A stretch of 64,000 nt of DNA, from the NCBI GenBank assembly GCA_016934715.1, contig JAFGSI010000030.1, positions 1-64,000 on the forward strand. The letters run 5' to 3'. The translations under genes were made by a program, and so were the position numbers. Position 1 is the stretch's first letter. Each line of letters begins with the position of its first letter. Below, piece after piece: positions 31,105 through 40,567 of this stretch. Under the pieces are notes generated by a model. It saw nothing but the letters and a program-made list of their open reading frames with translations, was not told the origin of the DNA and did not search any database. Source of the DNA: Anaerolineales bacterium (lineage in GTDB: Bacteria > Chloroflexota > Anaerolineae > Anaerolineales > Villigracilaceae).

Positions 31105-32475
31105 ATGCGAGACCGAATACAGGAAGCCCTCAAACGCAGCCGGGCGGATTACACCGAAATCCGCATCGAAGAGAAGGAAACCAGCCGGGTCGTCTTCCGC
31201 GGCCGGGAGCTGGAGACCGCCGGTGCCAACCTCGACAAGGGCGGCATCGTCCGCTGCCTGATCAAGAATAAGGGTTGGGGCGTGGCCACCTTCAACGACC
31301 TGGATGATCTGCTCAACAAGGTCGACCAGGCCCACCAGTGTGCCCTCGTCGGGTCGGTCCCCGAGCCGATCGAACTGGCCCCGGTGGAACCGGTCGAGAA
31401 GGGGATGACCGCCGAGATCGGACGCGATTTCCGCGATATCTCCCTGGCGGAGAAGAAGGCCCTGGCCGACCGCTACAATCAGGTCATGCTTGCTCACAGC
31501 GAGAAGATCATCGATACCCAGGCGGTCTACGCCGACACCTTCAGCAGGGTCACCCTGGCCACCTCTGAAGGCACCTACATCGAACAGGAGAGGCCCTCGG
31601 TCGTGATCGGGGCCTTCGCCATTGCCCGCCACGGCGACAACGTCCAGCAGGCCCACGAGGCCTTCTCGAGCACCCAGGGCTTTGAATATGTCCTCGAAAA
31701 GGACGAGTTGGCCCGCAAGACCGCCGAGAAGGCCGTCGAGCTGCTGGACGCCAAACCGGTCAAGGCCGGGCAATACCCGGTGGTGGTCGACCAGATGCTG
31801 GCGGGCGTCTTCATCCACGAGGCCTTCGGTCACCTCTCCGAGGCCGACTTCGTCTACGAGAATCCCAAGGCACGTGAGATGATGACCCTCGGCCGCCGCT
31901 TTGGCCAGGGCCTCCTCAACGTCTTCGACGATGGCTCGATCCCGGATCTGCGCGGCACCACCCTTTACGATGACGAGGGCACCCCGGCCCGCCGTAACTG
32001 GCTGATCAAGGACGGGGTCCTGGTCGGACGGCTGCATTCCCGCCAGACGGCTGCCAAGATGGGCGAATCCGCCTCCGGCAACGCCCGGGCGATCAACTAC
32101 CGCTTCGCGCCGATCGTTCGGATGACCAATACCGCCATTGAGAACGGCAGCACTTCCTTCGAGGACATGATCAAGGATATCCAGCTCGGCATCTATGCCT
32201 GCGACGCCTACGGCGGCCAGACCCAGCTGGAGAACTTCTCCTTCAGTTCTGGCTATGCCTACATGATCCGCGATGGCAAGCTCGCCGAGATGGTCAAGGA
32301 CGTGATCCTGTCCGGCAACCTGTTCACCACGCTCGAGAACATCGACGCGATCGGGAACGACTTCCAATGGCTGAATACCGGCGGCGGCTGCGGCAAAGGC
32401 AACCAGTACCCCCTGCCGGTCGGCATGGGCGCTCCCCACATCCGTATCCAGAACGTCGTCATCGGCGGCGAATAA
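31105..32475 (+). CDS. tldD: TldD family metalloprotease subunit
   Basis: The 456-residue protein contains the zinc motif HEAFGH (in FIHEAFGHLSEADFVYEN, about residue 236), characteristic of the catalytic TldD subunit. C-terminal GGCGKGNQYPLPVGMGAP is also typical. With TldE it forms a protease that degrades unfolded peptides and matures some ribosomally made peptides. The start is ATG 31105, eight bases after AGGGAG; two earlier in-frame starts are less well spaced. tldE follows 9 bases downstream. Confidence 0.92.
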   Translation: MRDRIQEALKRSRADYTEIRIEEKETSRVVFRGRELETAGANLDKGGIVRCLIKNKGWGVATFNDLDDLLNKVDQAHQCALVGSVPEPIELAPVEPVEKGMTAEIGRDFRDISLAEKKALADRYNQVMLAHSEKIIDTQAVYADTFSRVTLATSEGTYIEQERPSVVIGAFAIARHGDNVQQAHEAFSSTQGFEYVLEKDELARKTAEKAVELLDAKPVKAGQYPVVVDQMLAGVFIHEAFGHLSEADFVYENPKAREMMTLGRRFGQGLLNVFDDGSIPDLRGTTLYDDEGTPARRNWLIKDGVLVGRLHSRQTAAKMGESASGNARAINYRFAPIVRMTNTAIENGSTSFEDMIKDIQLGIYACDAYGGQTQLENFSFSSGYAYMIRDGKLAEMVKDVILSGNLFTTLENIDAIGNDFQWLNTGGGCGKGNQYPLPVGMGAPHIRIQNVVIGGE

Positions 32476-32484
32476 AGGCAGGAC

Positions 32485-33786
32485 ATGATGGATATTCTGA
32501 CCCAACTCAAACAACAGGCCGAACAGGTTGAGGTGCTCGACCTGCGCAACGAAAAGACCACCGTCGAGTATGAAGCCAACCAGTTGAAGACCTGCACTGT
32601 TGCCGAAACCAAGGGCACTGCCGTGCGCGTCATCCGCAAGGGCCAGCTGGGCTTCTCGGCCTCCACCGACGAGACGGCCAAGGATCGACTGGCCGCCAAC
32701 GCCCTCGAATCGGCCGCCTACGGCGACCCGGCTCCCTTCTCCTTCCCGGACCCGCAGCCCGGCCCCGCGGTGCGAACCTTCGACCAGGCCGTCGCCGACC
32801 TGCCGATCGCCCGGCTGGTCGAGATCGGCAAGGAGATCCTCGACCTGGTCCTGCCGGTCGATGCGAATGCCCGCTGCAACATCAGCCTGGAGCGCAGCCT
32901 GGTCTCAGCTGGCATTCGCAACCAGCGCGGCCTCGACGTCGCCTTCAGGACCTCGCCGCTTTCGCTCGGCATCGAGATCGACCGCATCGAAGGCGATGAT
33001 GTACTGATCGTGTACGATCAGCTGGGCACCACCCTGTGGATTGACAACTACCTTGACTTCGCCCGCCGCCTGGTGGAGAAGCTCAAGCTGGCCCGCACGA
33101 TCACCACCCTCAAGCCCGGCAAGATGCCGGTGCTCTTTGCTCCTACCGGTTCGCTGGCCCTCGTTCTCCCCTTGAGCCAGGGGCTGAACGGCAAGGAAGT
33201 CTACAAGAGTACCTCCCCGCTGCGCGGCAAGATCGGCGAAAAACTCTTCGACGAAAAGGTCACGGTTGTCGATGACGGCACCATCGACGGCCAGTTTGCC
33301 AGTGCCTCCTACGACGACGAAGGCGTTCCGCGCCGCCGCAACGTGTTGGTTGAAAGGGGAGAACTCAAGGGCTTCGTCTATGACCTGAAGACGGCCGCCC
33401 AATCGGGGGTCGAGTCGACCGGCAACGCCTCCCGCCAGCTCTTCTATCCGCCCGAGCCCTCCTTCACCAACCTCATGGTCCAGCCCGGAGAGACCCCGCT
33501 CAAGGACATGCTGGCCGGAATTGAGCAGGGCATCCTGGTCGAGGACCTGCTTGGCCTGGGGCAGGGCAACATCATCTCCGGGGCCTTCTCCAACCCGCTG
33601 GCGCTGGCCTTCAAGATCGAGAAGGGCGAGATCGTCGGGCGGGTCAAGGATCTGTCCATCGCCGGCAACATCTACGAGCTGCTCAAGAACGTGGCCGCAG
33701 TCAGTCGGGAAGCCCAGTGGGTGTACAGCACCTTCTACGCACCCTACATGCTGATCCCCGAGATGAACGTGGCCGGGAAGAATTAG
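32485..33786 (+). CDS. pmbA: TldE/PmbA family protease subunit
   Basis: The 433-residue protein is the non-catalytic partner of TldD. It lacks the HExxxH motif, as expected, and has the family segments EATQLKTC-like VEYEANQLKTCTVAETKGTA, TVVDDGTIDGQFASASYDDE and GVPRRRNVLVERGELKGFVY. Two adjacent ATGs (32485, 32488) can serve; GGCAGG suits the second. The gene pair ends in a strong terminator. Confidence 0.92.
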   Translation: MMDILTQLKQQAEQVEVLDLRNEKTTVEYEANQLKTCTVAETKGTAVRVIRKGQLGFSASTDETAKDRLAANALESAAYGDPAPFSFPDPQPGPAVRTFDQAVADLPIARLVEIGKEILDLVLPVDANARCNISLERSLVSAGIRNQRGLDVAFRTSPLSLGIEIDRIEGDDVLIVYDQLGTTLWIDNYLDFARRLVEKLKLARTITTLKPGKMPVLFAPTGSLALVLPLSQGLNGKEVYKSTSPLRGKIGEKLFDEKVTVVDDGTIDGQFASASYDDEGVPRRRNVLVERGELKGFVYDLKTAAQSGVESTGNASRQLFYPPEPSFTNLMVQPGETPLKDMLAGIEQGILVEDLLGLGQGNIISGAFSNPLALAFKIEKGEIVGRVKDLSIAGNIYELLKNVAAVSREAQWVYSTFYAPYMLIPEMNVAGKN

Positions 33787-33794
33787 GAACTACC

Positions 33795-33832
33795 GGAGTG
33801 CCTGGCAGTTCTTTTGCCAGGCACTCCTTTTT
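33795..33832 (+). terminator. tldD-tldE terminator
   Basis: A 13-bp perfect stem (GGAGTGCCTGGCA, 33795-33807, with TGCCAGGCACTCC, 33815-33827) is followed by five T. Confidence 0.92.
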
Positions 33833-33843
33833 GAACAGAGGGT

Positions 33844-34032
33844 TTACGCCGGTCCTGGCTGACCCTTGAGAATCCGCTCCACAAGGCGCTGACGGCGGTC
33901 CGCAGGGGAAACCAGGTCCTGCCCGGACTGCTGCCCCAGTCCGGCACCGAAGGGGTCTTGACCAGGCTCCGCCTGGGGCTGAAGCTGACCGAAAAAGACC
34001 GGAGCGAGTTCTTCGCCAGGAAGAACAGACAT
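33844..34032 (-). CDS. Possible small protein (62 residues)
   Basis: An open frame encodes a Gln/Pro/Gly-rich peptide (MSVLPGEELAPVFFGQLQPQ to ERILKGQPGPA) in the otherwise empty 33833-34068 stretch. Third positions look GC-rich enough for a gene. Against it, the ATG lies inside the terminator hairpin of the gene at 34069 and no ribosome site is clear. I treat it as doubtful. Confidence 0.22.
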   Translation of the reverse strand: MSVLPGEELAPVFFGQLQPQAEPGQDPFGAGLGQQSGQDLVSPADRRQRLVERILKGQPGPA

Positions 34033-34061
34033 CCCGCAGGTTGGTGAACTGCGGGATGTCT
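34027..34061 (-). terminator. Terminator of the beta-helix lipoprotein gene
   Basis: A 13-bp perfect stem (AGACATCCCGCAG, 34027-34039, with its complement at 34049-34061) lies just after the stop at 34069. Confidence 0.75.
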
Positions 34062-34068
34062 GGCATGC

Positions 34069-36009
34069 TCATGGCTGGCAGGCGCCGCCCGGCTGGGCAT
34101 TGGCCGGGCAGGGGACGGTACAGACTGCCAGCTGCTGCTGGTTGTAGACATAGCAGCCGGTCACCGGAGCCGGGGCCGGGGTGGCGGTTGGCGGGTCGTA
34201 GGGCGGGGGGGGTGGTTGGATGTGGGGCAAGCTGATGTTCGCCGCCTCGATGGTGACCAGCCGGGCGGAGATCCAGCAGAAGCCTCCGGCCTGGACCAGC
34301 TCAGGGCGGGAGACCTGGTACCAGGTCTGCTCCTGGTTGCGGCCGGTCAGGTGGACTGCTTGCCCCTGGCTGAGGTAGGCCAGGATCGGATAATCCAGGC
34401 CTGGCCCCAGGCGGCAGACCCCGTCCTGATGGACCGTTCCAGTGGGGTCGGCCTGTGAATCCTGGTCGAGCGGGATGATGTCACTCGTTTCCGTCCCGGG
34501 CGTTGCGGCAACGACGGCCATTGCAGTGGCGCCGTACTCGTAGGCGCCCACGTCACAGGTTGCGCTGGCCGGCCGGGCGACACCGCGCTGGTCGACTGTC
34601 GGGCAGCCAGAGACCGGGCCGCCGGCGTCGATCAGCGGGCTGCCGGGTAGCAGGGGATGGACCAGCGTGCCCCCGTCGGCGGTCAGGGGGCCAAGGCCAA
34701 GGGTCGCCGTGGTCCAGGTTTCGCTGCAGGCATAGCCACCCAGGCCCCAGGAGGTGCTGTAGCGTGGGTCGATCAGGCATTCCGTGCTGCTGTTCAGGGC
34801 CACCACTGAGCGCCGGGCGGTGATCGTCCCGCCGTCCCCGGTGGCCAGCACGCCGTATCCGGTGTTGAAGGCCACGGTCGAGTCGAGCAGGAACAGGCTG
34901 CCGCCGTAGGCCCAGATCCCACCGCCGCCCGAAGAGGTGGCTGTGTTGCCGCTGATGGTCACGTTCTGGAGATGGACCTCCCCGCCGTCGAGTCGCACCC
35001 CGGCCGAGAAGTTCCCCACGATCGCCGATCGGCTCAGGCGCAGTGTGCCGGGATCGGGGATCTCGCTGCGGCCGCCGAGGTTGACACCGTAGCTGCCGTT
35101 GTTCTGGATCAGCAGCCCGCTGCCGGTGAGTTCGCCCTGGATGTGCCAGATGCCGGCGTTGCCGTTGTCGGCGATGACCGTGTTGGAAAGGGTTGCCGTG
35201 CCGTTTTGCAGGATGAAGGCGTACACGTTGTTGTCGACGATCTGGACCGCATTCATGACCAGTTGCCCGGTATTGGACACGGCCGCTGTCCCGGCACCGC
35301 TGGTCGTATCGAAGACCCCGTTGCGCTCGATACGCGTGTCCAGCACCTCGGCGTAGCCGCGGTTGGAAAACGCCGTACCGAAGCCAGTGGCGTTCCCGCT
35401 GAGCACCGAATCCTGAAGGGTCAGGACGCCGGCGTTGCTGATCCCGGTCTGGTTGCCCTCGATCAGGCAGTCCCGGATGACGACAGTCGCCCCGTCCGAG
35501 ATGTCGACGCCAGTGGTATTGTCGGTCACCCGGCAGTTCTCCAGGGTCACGACCGCGGCCGCGTTGCGGACCTCGATCCCCCTGGTTATTGTGTAGGTGA
35601 GGCTGCCGTGGCCGATGGTCAGGTCGCGGATGACGATGTTGGTCGAGCCGGTGATGTTGAAGATGGTGCCGATCCGGTCTGAGACCAGGGTGGTCACATC
35701 CCGGCCGGTGCCCTGGAAGGTCAGGTCGAAGCGCGGCGTGAAGGCCACCGTGGGGGCGTAGAAGGTTCCCGGCCCGATCTGGATCGTGCTGGCGGGCGAG
35801 GCCTTGCGCATGGCCTCCTGGATGGTCAGGCAGGCCATCGATTCGCTCAGGCAGTCGTTGCTGTCATCACCGGTGGTCGAGACGTAGAGATCCGGCGGGG
35901 CGATGGGAGGCTCGCCGAGCACCGGGGTGGGAGTTGCAGTCGGCCCGCAGGCCTGGATCAGGACAGCCAGAATTGTCAGCCAGATGGCTGCCGTCATTTT
36001 TTTATTCAT
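34069..36009 (-). CDS. Right-handed beta-helix lipoprotein with SH3-like domain
   Basis: The 646-residue protein has a lipobox (LIQACG, Cys21). It then shows DLYVSTTGDDSNDCLSESMA and TIQEAMRKASPASTIQIGPG, the usual opening of secreted beta-helix (pectate-lyase-like, NosD-like) proteins. Residues about 110-450 carry rung repeats (VTISGNTATSSGGGGIWAYG, NNGSYGVNL). Near 540-610 lies an SH3-like domain (CRLGPGLDYPILAYLSQGQA), followed by a Pro-rich tail and a short Cys-rich end. It is probably surface-exposed and binds or processes polysaccharide; no catalytic residues could be assigned. Confidence 0.8.
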   Translation of the reverse strand: MNKKMTAAIWLTILAVLIQACGPTATPTPVLGEPPIAPPDLYVSTTGDDSNDCLSESMACLTIQEAMRKASPASTIQIGPGTFYAPTVAFTPRFDLTFQGTGRDVTTLVSDRIGTIFNITGSTNIVIRDLTIGHGSLTYTITRGIEVRNAAAVVTLENCRVTDNTTGVDISDGATVVIRDCLIEGNQTGISNAGVLTLQDSVLSGNATGFGTAFSNRGYAEVLDTRIERNGVFDTTSGAGTAAVSNTGQLVMNAVQIVDNNVYAFILQNGTATLSNTVIADNGNAGIWHIQGELTGSGLLIQNNGSYGVNLGGRSEIPDPGTLRLSRSAIVGNFSAGVRLDGGEVHLQNVTISGNTATSSGGGGIWAYGGSLFLLDSTVAFNTGYGVLATGDGGTITARRSVVALNSSTECLIDPRYSTSWGLGGYACSETWTTATLGLGPLTADGGTLVHPLLPGSPLIDAGGPVSGCPTVDQRGVARPASATCDVGAYEYGATAMAVVAATPGTETSDIIPLDQDSQADPTGTVHQDGVCRLGPGLDYPILAYLSQGQAVHLTGRNQEQTWYQVSRPELVQAGGFCWISARLVTIEAANISLPHIQPPPPPYDPPTATPAPAPVTGCYVYNQQQLAVCTVPCPANAQPGGACQP

Positions 36010-36114
36010 GTGCAGGATTCCTTCCCGAGAATAAAAGCGGATATATTTTATCTTATTTCGACGATTATACCCGGAATACTCCCTCTTTCCATGGGAATTT
36101 TGGTTGATTAACCA

Positions 36115-36142
36115 CGAACTCCCCTGATACCTGGGGAGTTCG
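36115..36142 (-). terminator. Terminator after the SDR gene
   Basis: A 10-bp stem (CGAACTCCCC, 36115-36124, with GGGGAGTTCG, 36133-36142) lies between the SDR stop and the start of the beta-helix gene. The T tract is poor. Confidence 0.6.
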
Positions 36143-36151
36143 GAAAAGCCG

Positions 36152-36949
36152 TTATGTTTTTTGGTTCTTCAATAATAAAGGCCCTACCCGGTCGATAATC
36201 CAGCCGAAGGCCAGTTCGGCCCATGGGACCACCCGCAACCAGTCAGGGATGTAGATGACCCGCCGCGGGCGCAGGATCAGCTTCCAGATGCGCCAGGCGA
36301 CGTGTTCGGCGCTCACGCCGATGTGCTCGGTTGGGACGTGGCCACCGTTTTCCTGCTGTAATGCCGCCTCGCCGAACTCGGTCCGCACCGGCCCGGCCCG
36401 CACCACGCTGACGTGCAGGTGCGTCCTGCTCAACTCGCGGTGCAGTGCGGTGGTGAAATTATCCAGAAAGGATTTGGTCGCCCCGTAGAGGGCGATTCCC
36501 TGGCTGGGGATGCTGCCCGAAATTGAGCCGACGTTGATGATGTGCCCGCTGCCCCGCTTGCGCATGTGGGTCAGGCAGGATAGGCTGAGCTGGACCACCG
36601 CTTCGACATTGACCTGCAGCATCTCCCAGGCGGTCTTCCAGGACATCTCGGCGCCGTAACCGTACCAGCAGAACCCGGCGTTGTTGATCAAAACGTCGAC
36701 ATGCCCGAAGCGCGTTTCGATTTCGTTGAAAATGCGCCTGCGGTCGCCCTCCTGGCTCAGGTCGGCGGGGAGGCACTCGGCGCGCCCGCCGTTCTGGCGG
36801 ATCTGCCCGGCCAGTTCTTCCAGCCGGTCCAGCCGGCGGGCAACCAGCATGACCTGCAGGCCTTCCCGGGCCAGCCGGCGGGCGGTGGCCGCCCCGATGC
36901 CCGACGAGGCCCCGGTCACGACGGCGATCTTGTCTTTCCAGTCACGCAT
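36152..36949 (-). CDS. Short-chain dehydrogenase/reductase
   Basis: The 265-residue protein is a classical SDR: cofactor motif TGASSGIG (residues about 13-20), NNAG near 90, catalytic Ser in SISGS, and YGATK (Tyr-x-x-x-Lys). R residues after strand 2 (LVARRLDRL) suggest NADPH. The C-terminus has a hydrophobic, possibly membrane-associating stretch (VVPWAELAFGWIIDRVGPLL). Although the frame extends upstream, MRDWKDK at 36949, after GAGGTG, is the natural start. It is last in the TetR-led operon. Confidence 0.87.
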   Translation of the reverse strand: MRDWKDKIAVVTGASSGIGAATARRLAREGLQVMLVARRLDRLEELAGQIRQNGGRAECLPADLSQEGDRRRIFNEIETRFGHVDVLINNAGFCWYGYGAEMSWKTAWEMLQVNVEAVVQLSLSCLTHMRKRGSGHIINVGSISGSIPSQGIALYGATKSFLDNFTTALHRELSRTHLHVSVVRAGPVRTEFGEAALQQENGGHVPTEHIGVSAEHVAWRIWKLILRPRRVIYIPDWLRVVPWAELAFGWIIDRVGPLLLKNQKT

Positions 36950-36957
36950 ATTCACCT

Positions 36958-37929
36958 CTACGGTCCAAGAACAAAGCCGGCTTTGTGCGGCGGGGCTTTC
37001 CTGCCGGCGGCGTAGATCCATCCCAGCCAGGCCCAGTGAACCATGCTCGTCATCACCACCAGCCAGAGAATTTCGTAGTACCCACCTGCGACCGTGAAGA
37101 GGATGTCCGCGAGGTGGAACAGCCCGATGACGGCAAACACGGGCAGGTCTTGCCCGAGTGTGAGCGGAGTCTTCATCCTGCCACGCCAGAAGACCAGGAG
37201 CAGGATGGTCGGGAAGAGCAGGTGGAAAGCCAGCATGACCCACTCGGCATTGCTGCCCCTGGAGAAAAGCGGGCCGAGCCAGAGCAGGAACTGCGAGAGC
37301 GGGCTGACCATCGCCAGCAGGGCCAGGAAGATCATCAGGAAGGGATACGTGTATCCGACGACCGGTCGGTAGCCGGAGCGTTTGAACCATTCGCGCCCGA
37401 GCAGGATGAAAACGGTGGCGTACAGCATGATCAGCGTCCAGCCGGGGAAGTTGTAGACCGGCACGCCGTAGATGTTGACCGCCCCTTCGGGCAGGATCCA
37501 GCTCCAGCGCCCGGTCATCCGTTCGCCTACGGTGTAGACCTGGCGAATGGAGTAGGGGTCGAGGGAGAAATCCTGCAACAAGCCGAACAGCCCGGCGACG
37601 AAAGGCTTGCACCAGGTCGGGATTTCCATTTTTTCCAGCAGCCAGAGCACCGTGATCAGTACGTCCACTTCAAGCAGCGGCACGGAGAGCGGCACATCGC
37701 CGACCGTCAGCAGCGAATGCCCGTAAAGATACCAGCCCTGCACGACGGCGAAATTCTCGTACAGGCTGGCATAAAACAGCACGAAGGCCAATGCCTCCAG
37801 CAGGACCATCGCCGGGTGCCTGCTCTTCTTGATGACGAAGAGCATCACCAACACGGTGATCGCCAGGGTCAGCAGATCGGCCAGGAGCCAGGGGAGTGGG
37901 ATCGGGGTATCGAAGAGGTAGTCCACCAA
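36958..37929 (-). CDS. Multi-pass membrane protein resembling CruF/DUF422 carotenoid hydratases
   Basis: The 323-residue protein has about 8-9 membrane helices. Conserved-looking polar motifs match the CruF/DUF422 carotenoid family: acidic residue in ASLYENF, GWYLYG and VGDVPLSVPLLEVD, a DP pair in LLQDFSLDPYSIR, GRWSWILPEG, and YGVPVYNFPGW. In that family these residues line the site that hydrates the end of linear carotenoids. The match is by eye, so the substrate is uncertain. It lies eight bases before the SDR gene and 20 after the APH-like gene in one operon. Confidence 0.5.
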   Translation of the reverse strand: MVDYLFDTPIPLPWLLADLLTLAITVLVMLFVIKKSRHPAMVLLEALAFVLFYASLYENFAVVQGWYLYGHSLLTVGDVPLSVPLLEVDVLITVLWLLEKMEIPTWCKPFVAGLFGLLQDFSLDPYSIRQVYTVGERMTGRWSWILPEGAVNIYGVPVYNFPGWTLIMLYATVFILLGREWFKRSGYRPVVGYTYPFLMIFLALLAMVSPLSQFLLWLGPLFSRGSNAEWVMLAFHLLFPTILLLVFWRGRMKTPLTLGQDLPVFAVIGLFHLADILFTVAGGYYEILWLVVMTSMVHWAWLGWIYAAGRKAPPHKAGFVLGP

Positions 37930-37949
37930 TTTGTCTCCTGGGGCCGAGG

Positions 37950-38909
37950 CTAGTTGATCTTCCAGAGTCGTTCAGCGAGTTCTTCCAGGGTGCGCGTTTC
38001 CTGCAGCTCCGGTTTCCATGTGAACAAGGGTTCGTAGACGCCGAACTGGTGCAGCAGGGAAGTGGCCATCGCCTGGTGAGCAAAGTCTGGGCCGGGGGAC
38101 AGACCGTAGGCCTCCAGGAAGACCTGCAGCAGGCGCTTGTCGCAGGCGAACAGGTCCAGGTGCAGGGCGGCCAGCTCGTAGTAGATGTTGCCCAGCAGGG
38201 CGTCGCCGAAATCGATGACTGCCCGCGTGACCCAGTGACCGTCCTGCACTTGCCCGAGGATGTGGTCACAGGTCAGGTCGGCGTGGATGAAGTTGTCTGC
38301 GCCGCCCTGGGCCAGACCGGCCTGCGCCTCCAGATAGGCTTCCACCTGAACGGCCAGGTGCTGCGGCCAGTTCCTGCGCTCCTCCGCCCAGCGGCCGGTG
38401 AACCAGGCGCGCATCTGTTCCAGGCGCAGCCGCGGCAGGGCACTCTCCGCCGGGACCGCGATGCGGTGCATCGTCCGCAGGGCCGTTCCCAGCCAGCTGG
38501 CCAGGGCCAGTTTGTCGTCGAAAGGCAGCTGGGCGTAGACCGCGCCGATACTCAGGCCCGGGACGCAGTCCATGACCAGGTACTGCCAGCCCGGCCCGAG
38601 CGGCCCCGCCGCCCGGACCGGCGCGATCGGGATGGTCGCACTGCCTTCCACCAGACCGGCGGCCTCGACCTCCACCCGCCAGCAGGTCTCCCCGTCAAAG
38701 CGCGGGCCGAAGAACTTGACCACCCGCTGCTCGTCGACGATGAAGGTCGGGAAGGTCCCGGCCAGACCCGGGCGGACCCGCTCACAGGTCCAACCATGGC
38801 CCTGGCAGACCCGCTCGACGAACGGGCGCCACACAACCGGGTCCATGAAGCCCCGGCGGTAGCCGTCCAGGGTTTGCAAGGTTGCCAGGGGGGCGAGATC
38901 GAGGTCCAT
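37950..38909 (-). CDS. Aminoglycoside phosphotransferase (APH)-fold kinase
   Basis: The 319-residue protein has the APH catalytic loop FIHADLTCDHIL (HxDxxxxH) at about residue 215 and the metal-binding VIDFGDALLGNIYYELAAL. N-terminal VVKFFGPRFDGETCWRVEVE supplies the ATP-site lysine and glutamate. These enzymes phosphorylate small hydroxylated molecules; antibiotic resistance is only one role. It lies five bases after the epimerase gene in the TetR-led operon, pointing to a metabolic function there. Confidence 0.82.
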   Translation of the reverse strand: MDLDLAPLATLQTLDGYRRGFMDPVVWRPFVERVCQGHGWTCERVRPGLAGTFPTFIVDEQRVVKFFGPRFDGETCWRVEVEAAGLVEGSATIPIAPVRAAGPLGPGWQYLVMDCVPGLSIGAVYAQLPFDDKLALASWLGTALRTMHRIAVPAESALPRLRLEQMRAWFTGRWAEERRNWPQHLAVQVEAYLEAQAGLAQGGADNFIHADLTCDHILGQVQDGHWVTRAVIDFGDALLGNIYYELAALHLDLFACDKRLLQVFLEAYGLSPGPDFAHQAMATSLLHQFGVYEPLFTWKPELQETRTLEELAERLWKIN

Positions 38910-38914
38910 GTGGA

Positions 38915-39907
38915 TCAGGTGGTCAGGCGGGCCCTGCGATTCTCGAAGAACCAGCGCACCGTGTCGGCGATGGTCTCGATGACCGGGCGTGGTCGGTAGC
39001 CCAGTTCGCTGCTGGCCTTTTCGTGGCTGATGTTGGAATTGCTCTGCAGCACTTCCAGCGAATAGGGTGTGAAGCGCGGCCTGGTCCGCGTCTGGCGGTA
39101 ATACCAGGGAGTGAATCTGGCGGCCAGTTCGGCCAGCGAGAAGGGGATCTTGATGCTGGCGAAGGCCTTGCCGGTCACCTCGCGCACGGTCTCGATCATG
39201 TAGCGGACCGAGATCTTGTGCCCGCCCAGGATGTAGGCCTCCCCGCGGCGGCCCTTCTCCTCAGCGGCCAGCAAGCCGTCGACCACATCACGCACGTCGA
39301 CGAAATCGTAGGCGCCCTCGACATAGAACATCGGCCGGGCGTAGGCCGCGCCGCGGATGACCTCCCCCATCTCGGAGCCGCGGAAGTCGTACGGACCGAT
39401 GACGCCGGTCGGGCAGACCAGGACCGCGTCCAGGTCCGTCCGGGCCGCCTGCAGGACCTCCAGGCTGGCGGCCGCCTTCGAGCGGTCATACTCGCCGTAG
39501 GGGTTGTTGGCGTCGAAACCGAGCGCTTCATCGATCAGCACCCCGTGCGGGGCGCGGGTGAGGGCGTGGATCGAACTGGTGTAGATCAGCCGGTGGATGC
39601 ACGCCCGGCGGGCAGCCTGCAGGACGTTACGCGTCCCTTCGACATTGACCTGCCAGACGAGCGGGTCATGGCCGGGCATGATCGAGATCACCCCGGCCAG
39701 ATGGTAGACGGTCTCGATGCCCCGAAAGGCCTGCTCCAGGCTCTCGGGGTCGAGCACGTCGCCTTCGACCTGCTCGACCGGCAGATCGGCGAGCGGGGTC
39801 GTGTCCTCGCCGCGCCAGGTCAGGGCCCGGACGAGTTTGCCCTGCTCGATCAGTTTGCGGACCAGGACGTTGCCAATGTGGCCGGTGGCGCCGGTGACCA
39901 GGATCAT
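38915..39907 (-). CDS. NAD(P)-dependent epimerase/reductase (extended SDR)
   Basis: The 330-residue protein starts MILVTGATGHIGNVLVRKL, the Rossmann motif of extended SDRs such as dihydroflavonol-4-reductase-like enzymes. YTSSIHAL and YDRSKAAASLE supply the catalytic Ser and Tyr-x-x-x-Lys. VCPTGVIGPYDFRGSEMG is the substrate-loop region. I choose ATG 39907, five bases after GGAGG, over the TTG at 39919. A paralogue is at 51427. Second gene in the TetR operon. Confidence 0.87.
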   Translation of the reverse strand: MILVTGATGHIGNVLVRKLIEQGKLVRALTWRGEDTTPLADLPVEQVEGDVLDPESLEQAFRGIETVYHLAGVISIMPGHDPLVWQVNVEGTRNVLQAARRACIHRLIYTSSIHALTRAPHGVLIDEALGFDANNPYGEYDRSKAAASLEVLQAARTDLDAVLVCPTGVIGPYDFRGSEMGEVIRGAAYARPMFYVEGAYDFVDVRDVVDGLLAAEEKGRRGEAYILGGHKISVRYMIETVREVTGKAFASIKIPFSLAELAARFTPWYYRQTRTRPRFTPYSLEVLQSNSNISHEKASSELGYRPRPVIETIADTVRWFFENRRARLTT

Positions 39908-39929
39908 CGATACCTCCAAAGGGAGAAAG

Positions 39930-40511
39930 TCATTTTGCCAAACCTTTCATCAGGATTTCCATGCTGGCGCGGGCCACTTCCTGCCAGTCGGCGCCGTGCG
40001 GGTCGATCACGCCTTGCAGGAACAAGCCCACAGCCAGCGAAACGATCACCCGGGCGGCCACCTGCGGGTCCATCTCCTTGAGCGACCCCTCGGCGATCCC
40101 GTCCATCACCAGCCTGGCGAAATGGTCCTGGTAGTGGCGGTACGGGGAGATGGTCGCCTGCCAGACGGTCTCGTCGCGGCTGGCCTGCAGCCAGAATTCG
40201 AGGAACATCGGCAGGCGGTCCTCGGCGGTGGCAATGATGGCCGGGATCATCTCGGTCATGCGGATGATGGTATCGGGGACGGTGTCCTGGCGAAGCTGGT
40301 CCATGCCCGTATCGATGACCTTCAGCCAGCCCTCCAGCAGGGCCAGGAAGATGGCTTGCTTGGAGGGGAAGTGGTGGTAGAAGGCACCTTTACTGACACC
40401 GGCTTCGGCGCAGATGTCGCCGACGCTGGCGGCATCGTAACCGGCGTTGGCGAAGCGCTTGACGGCGGCATCCAGGATGCGGGCGCGTGTCTCTTCGCTG
40501 CGTTGCTGCAT
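39930..40511 (-). CDS. TetR family transcriptional regulator
   Basis: The 193-residue protein has an N-terminal TetR helix-turn-helix (ARILDAAVKRFANAGYDAAS, then VGDICAEAGVSKGAFYHHFP, residues about 10-55) and an all-helical ligand-binding domain. It probably represses its own operon (TetR, epimerase, APH kinase, CruF-like protein, SDR) through the 18-bp palindrome 57 bases upstream. It lies 22 bases before the epimerase. Confidence 0.92.
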   Translation of the reverse strand: MQQRSEETRARILDAAVKRFANAGYDAASVGDICAEAGVSKGAFYHHFPSKQAIFLALLEGWLKVIDTGMDQLRQDTVPDTIIRMTEMIPAIIATAEDRLPMFLEFWLQASRDETVWQATISPYRHYQDHFARLVMDGIAEGSLKEMDPQVAARVIVSLAVGLFLQGVIDPHGADWQEVARASMEILMKGLAK

Positions 40512-40567
40512 GTTTCCTCGAATTCCGCCTCTCCGATGAGCGCGAGAGGGCTGGCAGGGCGAAAATC

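Noticed and set aside
36152-37612. 486-residue SDR with a long N-terminal extension
   Set aside because: The extension lies antisense-frame over the CruF-like gene; a ribosome site and the SDR motif start at 36949.
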